This document shows positions 33,715 through 44,836 of a DNA stretch of 64,000 nt, piece after piece. The position numbers and the translations under genes are program-made. The notes beneath the pieces were generated by a model. It did not search any database. It had not been told where the DNA came from and saw nothing but the letters and a program-made list of their open reading frames with translations. This DNA comes from Valencia hispanica (taxonomy: Eukaryota > Chordata > Actinopteri > Cyprinodontiformes > Valenciidae): NCBI GenBank assembly GCA_963556495.2, contig OY747702.1, forward strand, positions 7,537,280 to 7,601,279, read 5' to 3'. Each line of letters opens with the position of its first letter. Positions within the stretch are counted from its first letter, which is position 1.

Positions 33715-34045
33715 CAAACTCCAGGCCTCACTGCCCTTGAAGCCAAGTGAGGCCTGCAGTGCTTTGGATGTAGCTCTGGGTTCTTTCTCACTTCGTATCT
33801 GAGTCATCGATGCCCTCATAAAGTAATTTAGGACAATCAGCCACTCCTAAGAAGGATTACCCTCGTCCATGCTTCCTCTGTTTGGGAATAATGGCTCTCA
33901 CTCTGCTTGAATAGACTCCCAAATCCTTAGATATGTTTTTTTTCAGACTGATAGATGTCAATAGCTTTGTTTTTTCCTGTTATTGAATTTCTTTAGATCC
34001 AGGAATGATGTGTAGCTTTTCAAACCTTTTAGCCTACTTGATCCC
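33715..34045 (-). pseudogene. Tc1-like transposase N-terminal relic (same family as 5578)
   Basis: Reverse complement from 34020 reads 'LHIIPGSKEIQ', then a stop and the equivalent of the IYQSGKGYKAIS helix-turn-helix block in shifting frames. The nucleotide sequence ('ctgcagtgctttggatgt', 'cagactgatagatgt') parallels 5665-5840. Confidence 0.55.
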
Positions 34046-35169
34046 ACAGGTCAGGCAATAATAATAAACTTATGTAGTGTTTTTATAGCCATACCGACAA
34101 CTCGAATCACTTTTTCTTTTAACTTGAGATTAACCAGGCACTTCAAACATCTCAGCTCAAAACTCCTCTATGAGAAGGTCTATAGGTCTGGACTTTGTGA
34201 TGGCGAATTGAAAACATTGACTTTGTTGTCCTATCTGGAAGACCCTTTTGTCCTTAAGGTTTAACTTTCTGGCTCCTGCAGCAAAGTATCCACATTCTAC
34301 CTACGGTGTTTGTCCCTGACTGCATTTACAAACTGTGATCTGTTTTTTTATGTTGCTTTTAGAGTGATGGATTCTTTCTCTCAAAGTGACCTTTTAGCCT
34401 TTGTTGTGACAGGACGTGTTTCACTGTGGATAATGAAGCTCTCTTACCATCTCTACAAGCTTTTTAGCTTTAGTTCGGAAGTTGATTTCTACATGTGTGC
34501 CAAATCATGTTCATCTCTGAGACACAGAACCTCTCTAATTCCTGAACACTGTGATAGCTGGACATCCCTATGCTGTTTACACATGCATAGAGTTGTTTGA
34601 ACAGAGGTTGAAAACCTTCAGGTGTCTGGAAACTGGACCTAGGGATGAACGAGACTCATGGAGGTCCACTGTTCTCTTTCTGACATCATGACTGATTTCT
34701 TTCTATTTTCTCTTCAGTCGGCCAGTACACAGCCATAGAGAAAGAAGGTAGAATAAACAGAATCAGCTTTTCAAGTGTCATAACAGACCTGGATCTCTTT
34801 CATTTACCATAAATCTGATCAAATGAAGTAAAAAACGTTTCACAGTATTGCAGGTGTTGTTTGCAGACGGCTCGGACCTGCAACCAATCTGTAACACAGT
34901 GACCTGCCAGCCACATGCTAACCTCCCTACTCCTAGAATCAGCTTCCCAGGAACTCTTTCCAACTAAATCTAGTGGTAAATTCTGTAAATGCACTGATTG
35001 ATCAGTACAGACAGTGTAAAGCTGTGTTTGTAGAAGCAGTTTTGTTTTAAATAATTTTATTTTAAAGAAACATTGTGGATTATTGTTTCTGTACCGATAT
35101 AGGACAAGTTAAGGTTTGACCCAAGTCAGACAGTTTTAAGGTGATTTTACCCAATACTTAAAAAAATAA
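34046..35169. other. No gene recognised
   Basis: Unassigned. A 96-codon plus frame at 34310 has no recognisable domain and no splice context. Confidence 0.35.
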
Positions 35170-35695
35170 AAATCTGAATTTGTAGAACATTATAAAAAAC
35201 CATTACTCTGGAATTTAGCTAAAAGAAATCCTATTAGCATCTTAACTTCTTAAACAAGAAAGTATAGTCTGATTTAATTTCAGACTGTGAGAAAAATCTA
35301 GATATGTCTTTTATAATGGTACACATAATTTGCTACACAGCAAAAATATATTAAAACTATTATTTTGTATTTTAGCAGGGAGTCTTAGGCTTCTTCATCA
35401 CTCATTCCACATGTTTACTTCATTCACTATAACTGTCTCTACAGTGTTTCATAAGCTGTTAGATGAGTGATTTACACACACGGTGCACATATACATCAGA
35501 CAGGGTTTTGTGTAAAAGAAATCAATGAAAAATATTCTCCCTTTTATTATTCTGACAGATAGCATATAGAAATCATTTAGTTAATCCTAGCTGAAGTAAA
35601 CTAGTAAAACTTCATTCTGATTTACTGTCAGACTTGAAAAAGTAGGTATATGTGTTTTAATACAGTTTATGTACATATCTGTTTTTAATTGTGGT
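35170..35695. repeat. Two degraded pieces of a Tc1-type MITE family
   Basis: 35210-35330 ('gaatttagctaaaagaaat' to 'tttaatttcagactgtgag') and 35600-35690 ('ttactgtcagacttgaaa', 'aatacagtttatgtacat') both resemble 41985-42145, which ends in a 'cagtgtatgtaaacatatgg' Tc1-like terminus. Their relative order suggests fragments of one or two copies. Confidence 0.4.
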
Positions 35696-36816
35696 GTAAT
35701 TTTGTCACAGTGAGTTAAAATGAATTAACATGAAGGAGTAGAAAATGAAGGATCAGTACCTCTTGACATTCCATTTGATGATATCAGATCCACATCTGTG
35801 CAGTGATGTCCCCCTCCACCAAAATGAAACGTTCCATAGACATGTGAAATCTACAAATCAGTTCTCTAAACGGCTCGGATATGTGTCGCCCGACAGTAGC
35901 ACGTCGGCCTGAAATGATAACGCTGAGAATGAGCTACCTTCACAACAATTTGTTCATCTTTTCCAGATTTCAGCCCCTGCTGAGTTTGACATTAGTCAGA
36001 CATCAGTATGCTGAGATGAAAGTCAGCGGGCAGCTAATGGGACATTTTCACAGGGCAGGATACACATTTCTCTTTAGAATGCAGCTATTTTCACATTTTT
36101 TTTAAATTCAATTAAACCAGACATGGGAATTAAGCATTTCATAGTCTGTCTTGTCTTTTTCTCTGGTTCATGTTCATGTGTGTAAGCTGTGTTTTTATTC
36201 ATGTCTAACTTCATCTCATTCTGTCTGCCCTATAACTATGTTTTGATGTAAAATCCATATTTTGCTTTGGGAGATCCAGCAGTAAAAATATACAGCTTTG
36301 GCTCATTTTATGTCTTTCAAACTTTGGGTTTAACAGCATGAAAACAGGTTGTGCATTTTATCAGAAAGTCTGAATTACTGTGGTAAGAAAACTCTTCAAA
36401 CAGAGAAAAATATAAAGACAAAACCTAAAATACTCTCATCTTTTTCATCCACCTGAATGTATTTTCTAGAAATATTATTTTAGCTTCTTTTTGTTTGATC
36501 TTATTTTTGTTTGTTTTGCTATATCGGGTCTGATTAATGAACACCTTCAGAGCCACAGGATAATGTAATCAGGGAGAGTAAAAGGGGAACACAGACCACT
36601 TGTTTCAGTGCCAAAAGGTTAGAGTAGCAGCATATCTACGGTTTAGACTGTAGTGGGATGTTTACAGTTGGAATACTGTATAAAAAACACAAGATATGAT
36701 TCACTGCTAAGGCACTTCTTTTGTTTAGTGAAAAATCAGTGTAGGTAATGAGCTTATATTTTAATATGACACTGTCTATCTCTGTAGTCTGGCTGTGTTG
36801 GTTGTTATGGAAATTA
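35696..36816. other. No gene recognised
   Basis: AT-rich unique sequence without recognised genes or repeats; ends at the target site of the hAT element. Confidence 0.35.
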
Positions 36817-36824
36817 GTTCCAAC

Positions 36825-38960
36825 CATGGGCGGATCTACTGGGGTGGCATGGGGTAGCAGTTGCCACCCTAAAAGAAAGCCTTGCCACCCCTGCTGCCAC
36901 CCTAGCAGCTATGAATTCAAACCCGTTAACGTTCCGAGGTCCGGCGGGCGGGCCCAGCCCATTTTCTAGTTTAAATCCATTGATTTTCTGACTTCTAACT
37001 TCTATGAACCTATACATATTTTATATAATTGGAAAGCTAAGAGTCTTGTGATTCCAATTATGGATGGCGATCAAGGATACAATCATAACTGTAGACACAG
37101 TGAGCGTTTTTGCCAACACAAACGTTCTCCTGACGGAGGTATAAAAATATGGAACTCACCACTTTGTAGTCCAATAAACGTGACAAAACCGATCCATTTC
37201 GAACAAAAATGGTCTTTTTACATTAACAAGGGTCCGATTAAAGTCCTCCAATAAAGTGATTAGACCAGGACAACAGCAAAACCGATAAAAAATGTAAAAC
37301 AAACAGTGAAAATGTGCTTCCGAAATGTCTATGGCCATTTTTGTAGTCTTTACGGCTTTGTTTCCGATTCCTTCGCTTCTACTTTGCCTACAAAAGTCAC
37401 TGAGCATGCCCAGAAGAAAAAAAAATTCCGGTTTATTTCATCCATCCGCCAATCAATGGCGCATGGATGAAAAGTCACGTTATGGTAAGTAACTCAAACC
37501 AATCGCGGCCCAGAACTCTGATGATTGACGCATCGAATAGCCAATGTAATGCTGTAAACGCAGATATATAACATGACCGGGCGGACTTAGTCGCTGCCAT
37601 AGTATATGACGTGCGTAAAATGTCTTATTCATGAAGAGATTACGCACAGTACGTACCAGTAACATACTGTTTCAGCACCGTGTCCAAACACCCTTTATAA
37701 TCAAAATACAACATTGAAGGAAGCCGTGGAGCTTTATATGAGAAGATGCAGTTATGATTCTGATTATATTTTTAATTCAGTGAGGACTACGGCATTTACC
37801 CAGGAGATGGCACATATGGCACACTTTTGACCACCTTTGACCTGTAGTTAGAAAAATGTGTGCAGAATATTCATTTTTTGGTTTATTGCTGTCAAATTTG
37901 GTGTGGATGAAGGTAATACTTCAGGCTTTAGACCCACAGTGTGTTTTAGGTCCCAACCTATTCTTAAACCCATTTTTACACCATGTATTTATATAAAATA
38001 AATAATCTGACATAAAAAAAAATATTTTTCAGTGTATTAAAATTCATATTGCTTGGTAACAATCGCACTCGAGATATTAACACAGTTCTGGGATAAATTT
38101 TAGAGTGTTTGCTTTCCAAAGAGACCCAACCATGTCTCTACTCAAAATGGTTCAAGAACAGCTTCAAGTTAATTTTGGGTATGCGTTTTAAGAAAATGTA
38201 GGGCGGAAATTGCAGGAATGTTAAGGGGGTAAAATTGGACATTAGGAGTTTGAAGCTCATGAAAATAGTTGCATTATATTCTCTTTTGTGAACCTTTAAA
38301 GCTGCTAGTTTGCTGAAAGTGCTGCAGAGAGCGCACCGTGTGGCTGTTAGACAAACTGCAATCAGCAAAATGCGCACTCCCAGGACTTTCAGGCATGTGC
38401 TCATTATTCCGAGCTCTGCGACGGCAGAGGTCATTTATGCTCTTTTTGTAATGCTGGATGAAATTATTTTCTTCTTTGACTTACGGGGAGCTTGTGTAGG
38501 TGTCGTGGCTGGCTAGCTTAGACTGCGTACATGGGTACGTACGTGCATCATTACGTCACGCTACGCGCTCTCACAAGCCTGCACGCGCACCCTGAACCAC
38601 CTCAAAATAAATGGAATTGCTGCCTCTACATGCAACCGCGGTAGAATCAAACTACAGCACTTGATTCAATTGTATCGTCAGGAGATGAAAAAACTGACTA
38701 TAGATTAAAAAAATAGTTTTATTTTAACAAAAATATTGCGCAATGCAGCTTTAATGTGCTTAAATAACCTGAAGCAAAACAAATACATGTATGTATCTAT
38801 CATATATGTAAATACTGGGGAGTGAAGAGGTGAAGCATGTGTTTGACTGATCAATAAAACCAATATATATATATATAAAATTCTGGCATATGGTGCCACC
38901 CCTGAAAAATTCTTGCCCCTTCCTTGCCACCCCAAAAATATTTTTCTAGATCCGCCCCTG
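36825..38960. mobile_element. Non-autonomous hAT element with perfect 8-bp duplication
   Basis: GTTCCAAC is repeated exactly at 36817-36824 and 38961-38968. The ends match as inverted repeats: left 'catgggcggatctactgggg', right, reverse complemented, 'caggggcggatctagaaaaa', with a second 'ggggtggca' block further in. The 2,136-bp interior has no recognisable transposase. It includes a stretch with many CG dinucleotides (38520-38600) and an AT microsatellite near 38865. Confidence 0.8.
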
Positions 38961-39115
38961 GTTCCAACATCCTTACCATATAGAAGTGTGCCATGGTTTT
39001 CTCCTCTATAGATGACTCAATAGGTTGCAGTGAGTATCAGTCATGCAGAGATGATACTTTACTGACCGAAAAGAAGTTCTGCTGATTTTCCAAATATCAG
39101 TTTAGATGGTGCACA

Positions 39116-40435
39116 GTGCGTTGCAAAATTATTCGTGCCCACCGAACCTTTTTCAGATCGTTTTAGGTTTACAACCAACTACTTCACTGTATTTTGTGTG
39201 TTAGATCAACAAATAGTAGTCCATACCTGCTAAATATGGAAAAATGATAACATGGTTTTCAGCATGTTTTACAAATCTGAAGAATGTTTCATGCTCTTCT
39301 ATTCATCCTCCGTAGTTCAATAATTTGTAGAATCAGCTTTCACTCCATTTACAGCCTTTTCCAGAAATATACTTTTTGCCCAATCTTTGCTGAGTAGAAA
39401 TGCTAGGCTCATATGTGGTGCCCTTTGTAAAGTCACACGGTCAGAAGTTAACAGCAATAATAGTTATTTAGCCTGTCATAAGATGAATGAATGGGGGTTT
39501 ATTTTTGCGTCTGTTATTTATTCATTTATGAATGTCAGTTTCAAACTAAATATTTTGTTAGCAAATTAAATATTTAGCTCCAAACTAAACATTTAGCTTG
39601 TCAACTCAATATTTAGTCTGCAAACCAAACATTTAACTTCAAACTAAGCATTTAACTTCAAACTAAATACTCAGTTAGCAAGCTGAATATTTAGCTTCAA
39701 GCTAAATATTAGCAATCTAATAAAATTGGCAGGCTAAATATTTAACTTCAAACCAATTAGCTCAGAGCTAATTAGCTAATATCCAAATTTACTTCCCGAT
39801 AAGCACAGGTGGACCACCAAAATAAAAGCTGGGTTTTGTGACCCTTTATATAAACTATTGGTCAGACTGAAAGTCACCTTTTTATCATTTTTATCCTGAC
39901 ATATTCAACATTTTAAATTTAAAAATAGAATGGCTTTACAGACGTTTACCGGTGGATTTACAGCAGCAGTGACTGCAGAGTAGAGTTTCACAGGACCCAG
40001 GTTTTGTTTTGATAGTCCACTTCCTCTTCTCAGCTATTGAATTTGCACATTGGCTAAACATTTAGCTAAATATTAACTATGAAGATATATATTTAGCTAG
40101 CCAGTTTAGCTTGCTAGCTAAATATTTAGATTTAAACAAAAATACTTAGGTTAGATCTAAATATGTAGGTTAGTTTGCAAACTAAATATTTAGCTTCTAA
40201 ACTAAATATTTAGCTTGGAGCTAAATGTTTAATTTGTTAACTGGGTGCTACTATATTTATATAATGTGTATTTATAATACGATTTATATGTTATATCATA
40301 TTTGTTAATATGGGGTGTTGTTAGTAAGGTTACACAGTCAAAAGTTAACAGCAATAAAATAGATGTTTTTAGATGTAATTTCACAAAGAGAAAAATTAAA
40401 AAGTTGAAGTGGTATGAAAACTTTCCAAGGCACTG
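39116..40435. mobile_element. Tc1-ended non-autonomous element with repetitive core
   Basis: Left end 'cagtgcgttgcaaaattatt' and right end (reverse complement) 'cagtgccttggaaagttttc' look like diverged Tc1 termini. TA duplications are no longer visible. There is no transposase. Direct repeats 'agttaacagcaata' occur at about 39445 and 40345, bracketing the TTTAGC-rich core. Confidence 0.5.
39550..40250. repeat. Palindromic ~20-bp minisatellite ('aaatatttagct')
   Basis: Degenerate units of the form 'aactaaatatttagcttgca' repeat at 39550-39770 and again at 40055-40225, separated by ~280 bases of non-repetitive sequence. Because the unit contains AAATATTT and is followed by AGCT, it is nearly self-complementary, so the array can fold into many short hairpins. 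It is not a CRISPR: the units are contiguous, without spacers. Confidence 0.7.
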
Positions 40436-41689
40436 CAACTATGTTGCACTGGCCTTTCCTGAGCTAATCTGACTGACTGGCTGCTAATCAACATAAGAGG
40501 AGGAGACATCTGAGGTTCTGACAGCTGATTGGCTGTCTGAGGCTCCTCCAGATGCAACCATGCATTGGATTGGCTGCACCCCTCTGAGATAAAGTGACAT
40601 GTTAATATCATTGAAGTAGACAGTGATAATGTCATTGCAGGTGGATAATGTGTTTTGACTAGGGATTAAGGGAGCATTGCCATGGTAATGAACCAGGACA
40701 ATGAAAGTGGAGTTAAGAGGGATGATCAACACTGACAACTCAGAACTGAATATCTTTATTATTTTCTATTTTCATTAAAGATTTTCCTCTAATTTGTCTC
40801 CTTTAATCGAACCATTATTTAAGCAGGCAGCCATTTAATGATGAACTCTGATTCAAAATGACATCCAGCCCGGTACATTACAGTTGTGGCAGCTGGATGA
40901 TAGTGTTGCTTTGTGTGATGGAAATGTCCTGAATCAGTCCGGATTATAATTATCTGCCTATATGTATTTCAGTTAGGTCAGTGTAAAGGAAAGACCCACC
41001 AAATATGCAAGTTTCAGCAGCATTCCAATCCTCCTACCTATGAATATTGCATTATCAAACTTTCTCTGATGCTGAGCCTATAACTGTATAACTGAATGTT
41101 ACCATCTGGCAACAAACATAACAATGACATGACATTTTATAAATGTTTGGGCTGAGATGTGTTTCAAAGCTGCTGGGTTTGTGAACTTGTGGAGCTCTGG
41201 AAGAAGGTAAAAGCATTAGTGATGGTAACGTGATCATACTGTGTTTGGATTTCCCTTATTCAGTCTGTTCCCATAATTAGAAAAAGATACCAGGGTGATG
41301 TCATAATAACTCGGAGCAAAGAAATTGGTTTCAGTTTTTTTTTTAGGTCTGTAAAAATGAAAAAAGGGGTTGATTGATTATGTTGATTGCCAGCCATTCA
41401 CAGACACATGAACTTGATTCTCATCCAGTTCTTAATCCTTAGGGTTTAATGTGATGAAGGTTCACCCTTTGTATAGCTACAGCGGTTTTGACTCTTCTTT
41501 AAAGGCTTTTCTGCAATGTTCATGGGAATTTTTGACCCTCCATACAGAAGCACATTTATGAGGTCAGACACTGATGTTGGACAAGAAGACCTGGCTCACA
41601 GTCTCCACTCTAATCCCAATTTTCTTCTCTTATGTCAGGCTAAATAACCATAAAAGGTAACATAAAAGTCACAAGGGTTAATGGGATGT
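40436..41689. other. No gene recognised
   Basis: Unique-looking sequence with no recognisable gene. The 70-85 codon minus frames at 40396 and 40484 lack motifs. Confidence 0.35.
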
Positions 41690-41900
41690 TCTTCACGTGT
41701 GATCCCATGTGGTACCTCTTAAACCACATGTGTAGCGCACATGGACTTCACACATGTGGTTTTACATGGGTTTCACACATTTTTTCAAATGTAGGTTTTA
41801 TATGGAAAATATGCTTCGCATGTGCTTCACATGTGAATACATAGATTTTTCTCATGTGATCATATGTGATTTTGCCCATGTGAAAAGACCATATTAGATA
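41690..41900. repeat. Cluster of CACATGTG-like palindromes
   Basis: Degenerate units combining 'cacatgtg', 'tcacatgtga' and 'ccatgtgg' recur about every 10-25 bases. CACATG is an E-box core, but the regular degeneracy looks like a decayed simple or tandem repeat. Confidence 0.5.
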
Positions 41901-41984
41901 AACCGTTTTTTTTTCTGTAAGGGAAGCTTTGACCATGTATTCTTACAAATGGCCCCGCATAGTAAACATCTAAATTGGAAGAAA

Positions 41985-42146
41985 GAATAAAAAATCATTA
42001 ATCTGGCATTTAGAAAAAAAGAATAATTTTAGCATCTTAAATGACATAAAACAGGAAAAAAGTTTTGTCTAATTTAATGTCAGACAGTGAAAGAAAATCT
42101 GTTTATTTCTTTTTTAGACAGTGTATGTAAACATATGGTTTCAGCT
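41985..42146. repeat. Tc1-type MITE end fragment
   Basis: Contains 'tctaatttaatgtcagaca' and ends with 'cagtgtatgtaaacatatgg', a Tc1-like terminus. Similar to 35210-35330. The partner end was not found. Confidence 0.4.
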
Positions 42147-42389
42147 GTACGCCTTAAGGGCGAGGCAGAGGAAGAAGAGCACATTAAGACGAGTACTGGA
42201 CCAGAACATGATGTCTCCACAGATGATAGGGACGGTGTATAAAAAGTTCTCTCCACAGAAACAGAGGTTCCTCCTATAATAGCTCACTCTATTATAGATG
42301 TGTACAGAAGGATTCCTTACAGCTACACAGCCTTTCTTTTACTTTATGTGCTGATTCAGTTGAACAGCTCTGCAGCTTGGGGCCTGGGG

Positions 42390-43240
42390 TGCTGGTGTTT
42401 GTGACGGGCCACAGCCAGCAGATACCGGCCTTTCAGATGCAGATCTGTGCTAATTAATTCTCATGTTTGAGGGAATTAAACATTATTGTGGAGAAAGGAG
42501 TGTGCTGGTGGGAGCCGCTTTAATATGCAGGCCAGATAAAAGGAGGAGTGTGTTTCTCTGTGACGGACATCCATTTATTCACATTTCCCCTAACCAATTT
42601 CATTTCAATGTAAACGAAGGCGATGAGGTTAGGGGCCGCACGGAGCAGAGTTAGCTAATAGAAAACAATGAGCGCTGTTTTATTCTCTGGAGGCTATTCT
42701 GCTGTTGTCAGCGCTCTCCCTCGCCGGCCGCCCAATGCTCAAGACAAAGACAGAGAGCAGCGAGGCCAAGTGCCTCTTCTAAAACACACAGCAGCTTATT
42801 AACCCCAACATGCACACACACGCACACACACAGAGCTCTGTGGAGGGCTGCAAAGCGATATCGCCCAGTAATATATTGAGGTTATATTCAGGTTGTAATG
42901 GTGTTATTAAAGCAACAAGCTCAGGCTGAATAGAAAGAAAATCCTATTAAAATAATTATAGAGGCCTGAGCTGCAGTATACGTACAAGTGTGTGTGTTAA
43001 AAAAGTAAGATAGAGACACACACACACATAGTGTGCCTGGGTATGGCCAAACACAACTCTCTCTGTGTATGTGCGTGTGTGTGTGTGTCCTTGGTTTACT
43101 AATGTGTAGTAATTGACTCTACTAATAGTGATTGCCAGCTAATCTTACTGCTGCTTTTGTCAGCCCGGGCCTTAATTAGAATGTATTGCTGCTACATTCA
43201 CTCCTACTAGACCTCTTAAGAAATAATTATTCCCACATGT
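42390..43240. other. Unique region with conserved-noncoding look
   Basis: 42430-42680 and 43130-43240 combine homeodomain cores ('gctaattaattc', 'ccttaattagaatg', 'gtaattaaacag') with unique non-repetitive sequence. Short CA/TG tracts lie at 42812-42832, 43018-43030 and 43070-43088. No coding frame is convincing. Enhancer function is a guess. Confidence 0.25.
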
Positions 43241-43986
43241 AATTAAACAGTTACATTGTTGCAAAAATGATTGTCTTAGTGAAGAGCACCAAAGGTGGAT
43301 CTGTGCTCCAAACACACTATTCTCTGTTAACACGCGTCATTACTGCTGTCAGCGTGTCTCTGAAGTTTGACCCAGGATTGTGAATCAGTGAATGATGCAA
43401 CAAATCCCTGAAATGTGAAAATAATAGAATTCAATTCAGTTTAATTAAATAGCAGTGATTGACAAAGAAAATAATCATGTCGTAAATATTTAACAACTAA
43501 TTTGTACAATCTATATGCATTTTTTCAGTGACAAATTTACTAAATAGATTGCACCCAAATATATGTTGAAATGTATGCATAAAAAAGCATTGACTGAAGT
43601 TAAAAATGTATCAGATCATTACATTATTCTTTATAGTCTATTAAAATATACAGCACCGACATAGAATGATCAAAACAAAAAGAAAAACTTTCTTAATCCT
43701 GTTCACTTCTCTCTATTATTAACTAAAAAGATCTTTAGTTTTTATTGCAGGGTGCTGCCTGATAGGGATTTTCCACCAAGAAAGAACCGATGCTAGTTCG
43801 GTGCTGGAGCCAGACTTAGTTGGTTACTTTTCCACTGACGTGGGGCCTGGTCAGTGCATAACGTCATCTAGACCGTTGCAACACAACTGTATACCCCCAC
43901 GAAAACAGGAAGCGTATGAACAGAGAGAGATTTTAACAATGGAGGAGTTCACAGAGCCAGAAAACACTTGGTCTCCTCATCGGACC

Positions 43987-44199
43987 TGTGATAACCCGAG
44001 TATTTAAAGATGCATCTTTGAGACATTGCTGTTTATCGTCTTTACTAAACCAACGACAAGTACAGAAGAGCGGCTTGCAAAACGACAACAACACACTCCA
44101 CCACAAGGTGTGCAACAGCTTAACTAGGGAAAAGCAAATGAACACACAAAGGTTCCAGGTTCCACCCCGGGCTACATATCAGAGAGTCTCTCTGCAACA
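43987..44199 (-). repeat. Gypsy 3' LTR
   Basis: 213 bp, starting (minus strand) TGTTG and ending TATCACA. Aligned by eye with 48475-48690 it shows roughly 14 substitutions and three small indels, so the insertion is not new. The segment 'tatttaaag' near 43999 is AT-rich. Confidence 0.85.
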
Positions 44200-44211
44200 C
44201 TTCTCCTTCTT
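44200..44211 (-). promoter_or_regulatory. Gypsy polypurine tract
   Basis: On the minus strand AAGAAGGAGAAG lies directly before the 3' LTR, where the primer for plus-strand DNA synthesis is expected in LTR elements. Confidence 0.6.
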
Positions 44212-44422
44212 AAAGTGCAAACATAATAAAGGCAAACCATAAAACATTCTTTAGTCCTTTGGGTAACCATGAAAAAAAATATTAATACACACACTGTCAG
44301 ATAAAGGCCTCTCTACCAGGAAAAACATTAGTAGCAATATGAACATCAAATTTTGTTAAACAAAGAAACACTCTTTTGTATTGTATATAGAAATTTTTTT
44401 TCCTTTTTTTTGTATCTGTAGC

Positions 44423-44834
44423 TCAACATGTCAGTCTGTTCGGAGGCTTGTGTTGTCTCTTAGATCTCCTAAGCTCAGGAATGGTGTCCTCAGAACTGGC
44501 AGCAGGCTCTGCTCCCCCAGGTAGTCTCTGGGCAGGGTCAGCCGTAGCAGGTTCATCAGGTGCCTCCTCTGAGGGCTCAGACAGACCCTCATGTGACATC
44601 TCTGCGTGCCCTGGAGCTACTGGCACTGCCACGGCCTCTGCAGAGCAGCCCACACTGTCTTTGCGTGAAACCCCGTGAGAACTCTTCCCTCCCCAATCAT
44701 GGCGGGCACGTAAGTGATCTTGGTGCCTGCGCACCTGCCTACCATCACATAATTCCACAACAAAAGACACTGGCCCTGTCTGGCGGTGAATAACCCCTGG
44801 CCACCAGGGTGAACCTATGGCAAGGTTCTTGACA
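44423..44834 (-). pseudogene. Gypsy pol C-terminus (end of integrase plus tail)
   Basis: The minus frame has 'SPWWPGVIHRQTGPVSF' and 'DGRQVRRHQDHLR', the SH3-like C-terminal integrase block, then a Pro/Glu/Ala-rich tail ending 'PELRRSKRQHKPPNRL'. Tc1 insertion at 44835/44836 separates it from the rest. The frame resumes correctly on the far side once the transposon and one TA are discounted. Confidence 0.8.
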
Positions 44835-44836
44835 TA

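Noticed and set aside
39550..40250. Possible CRISPR array or spaced repeat
   Set aside because: Units are contiguous, degenerate and palindromic without unique spacers, and the genome is eukaryotic.
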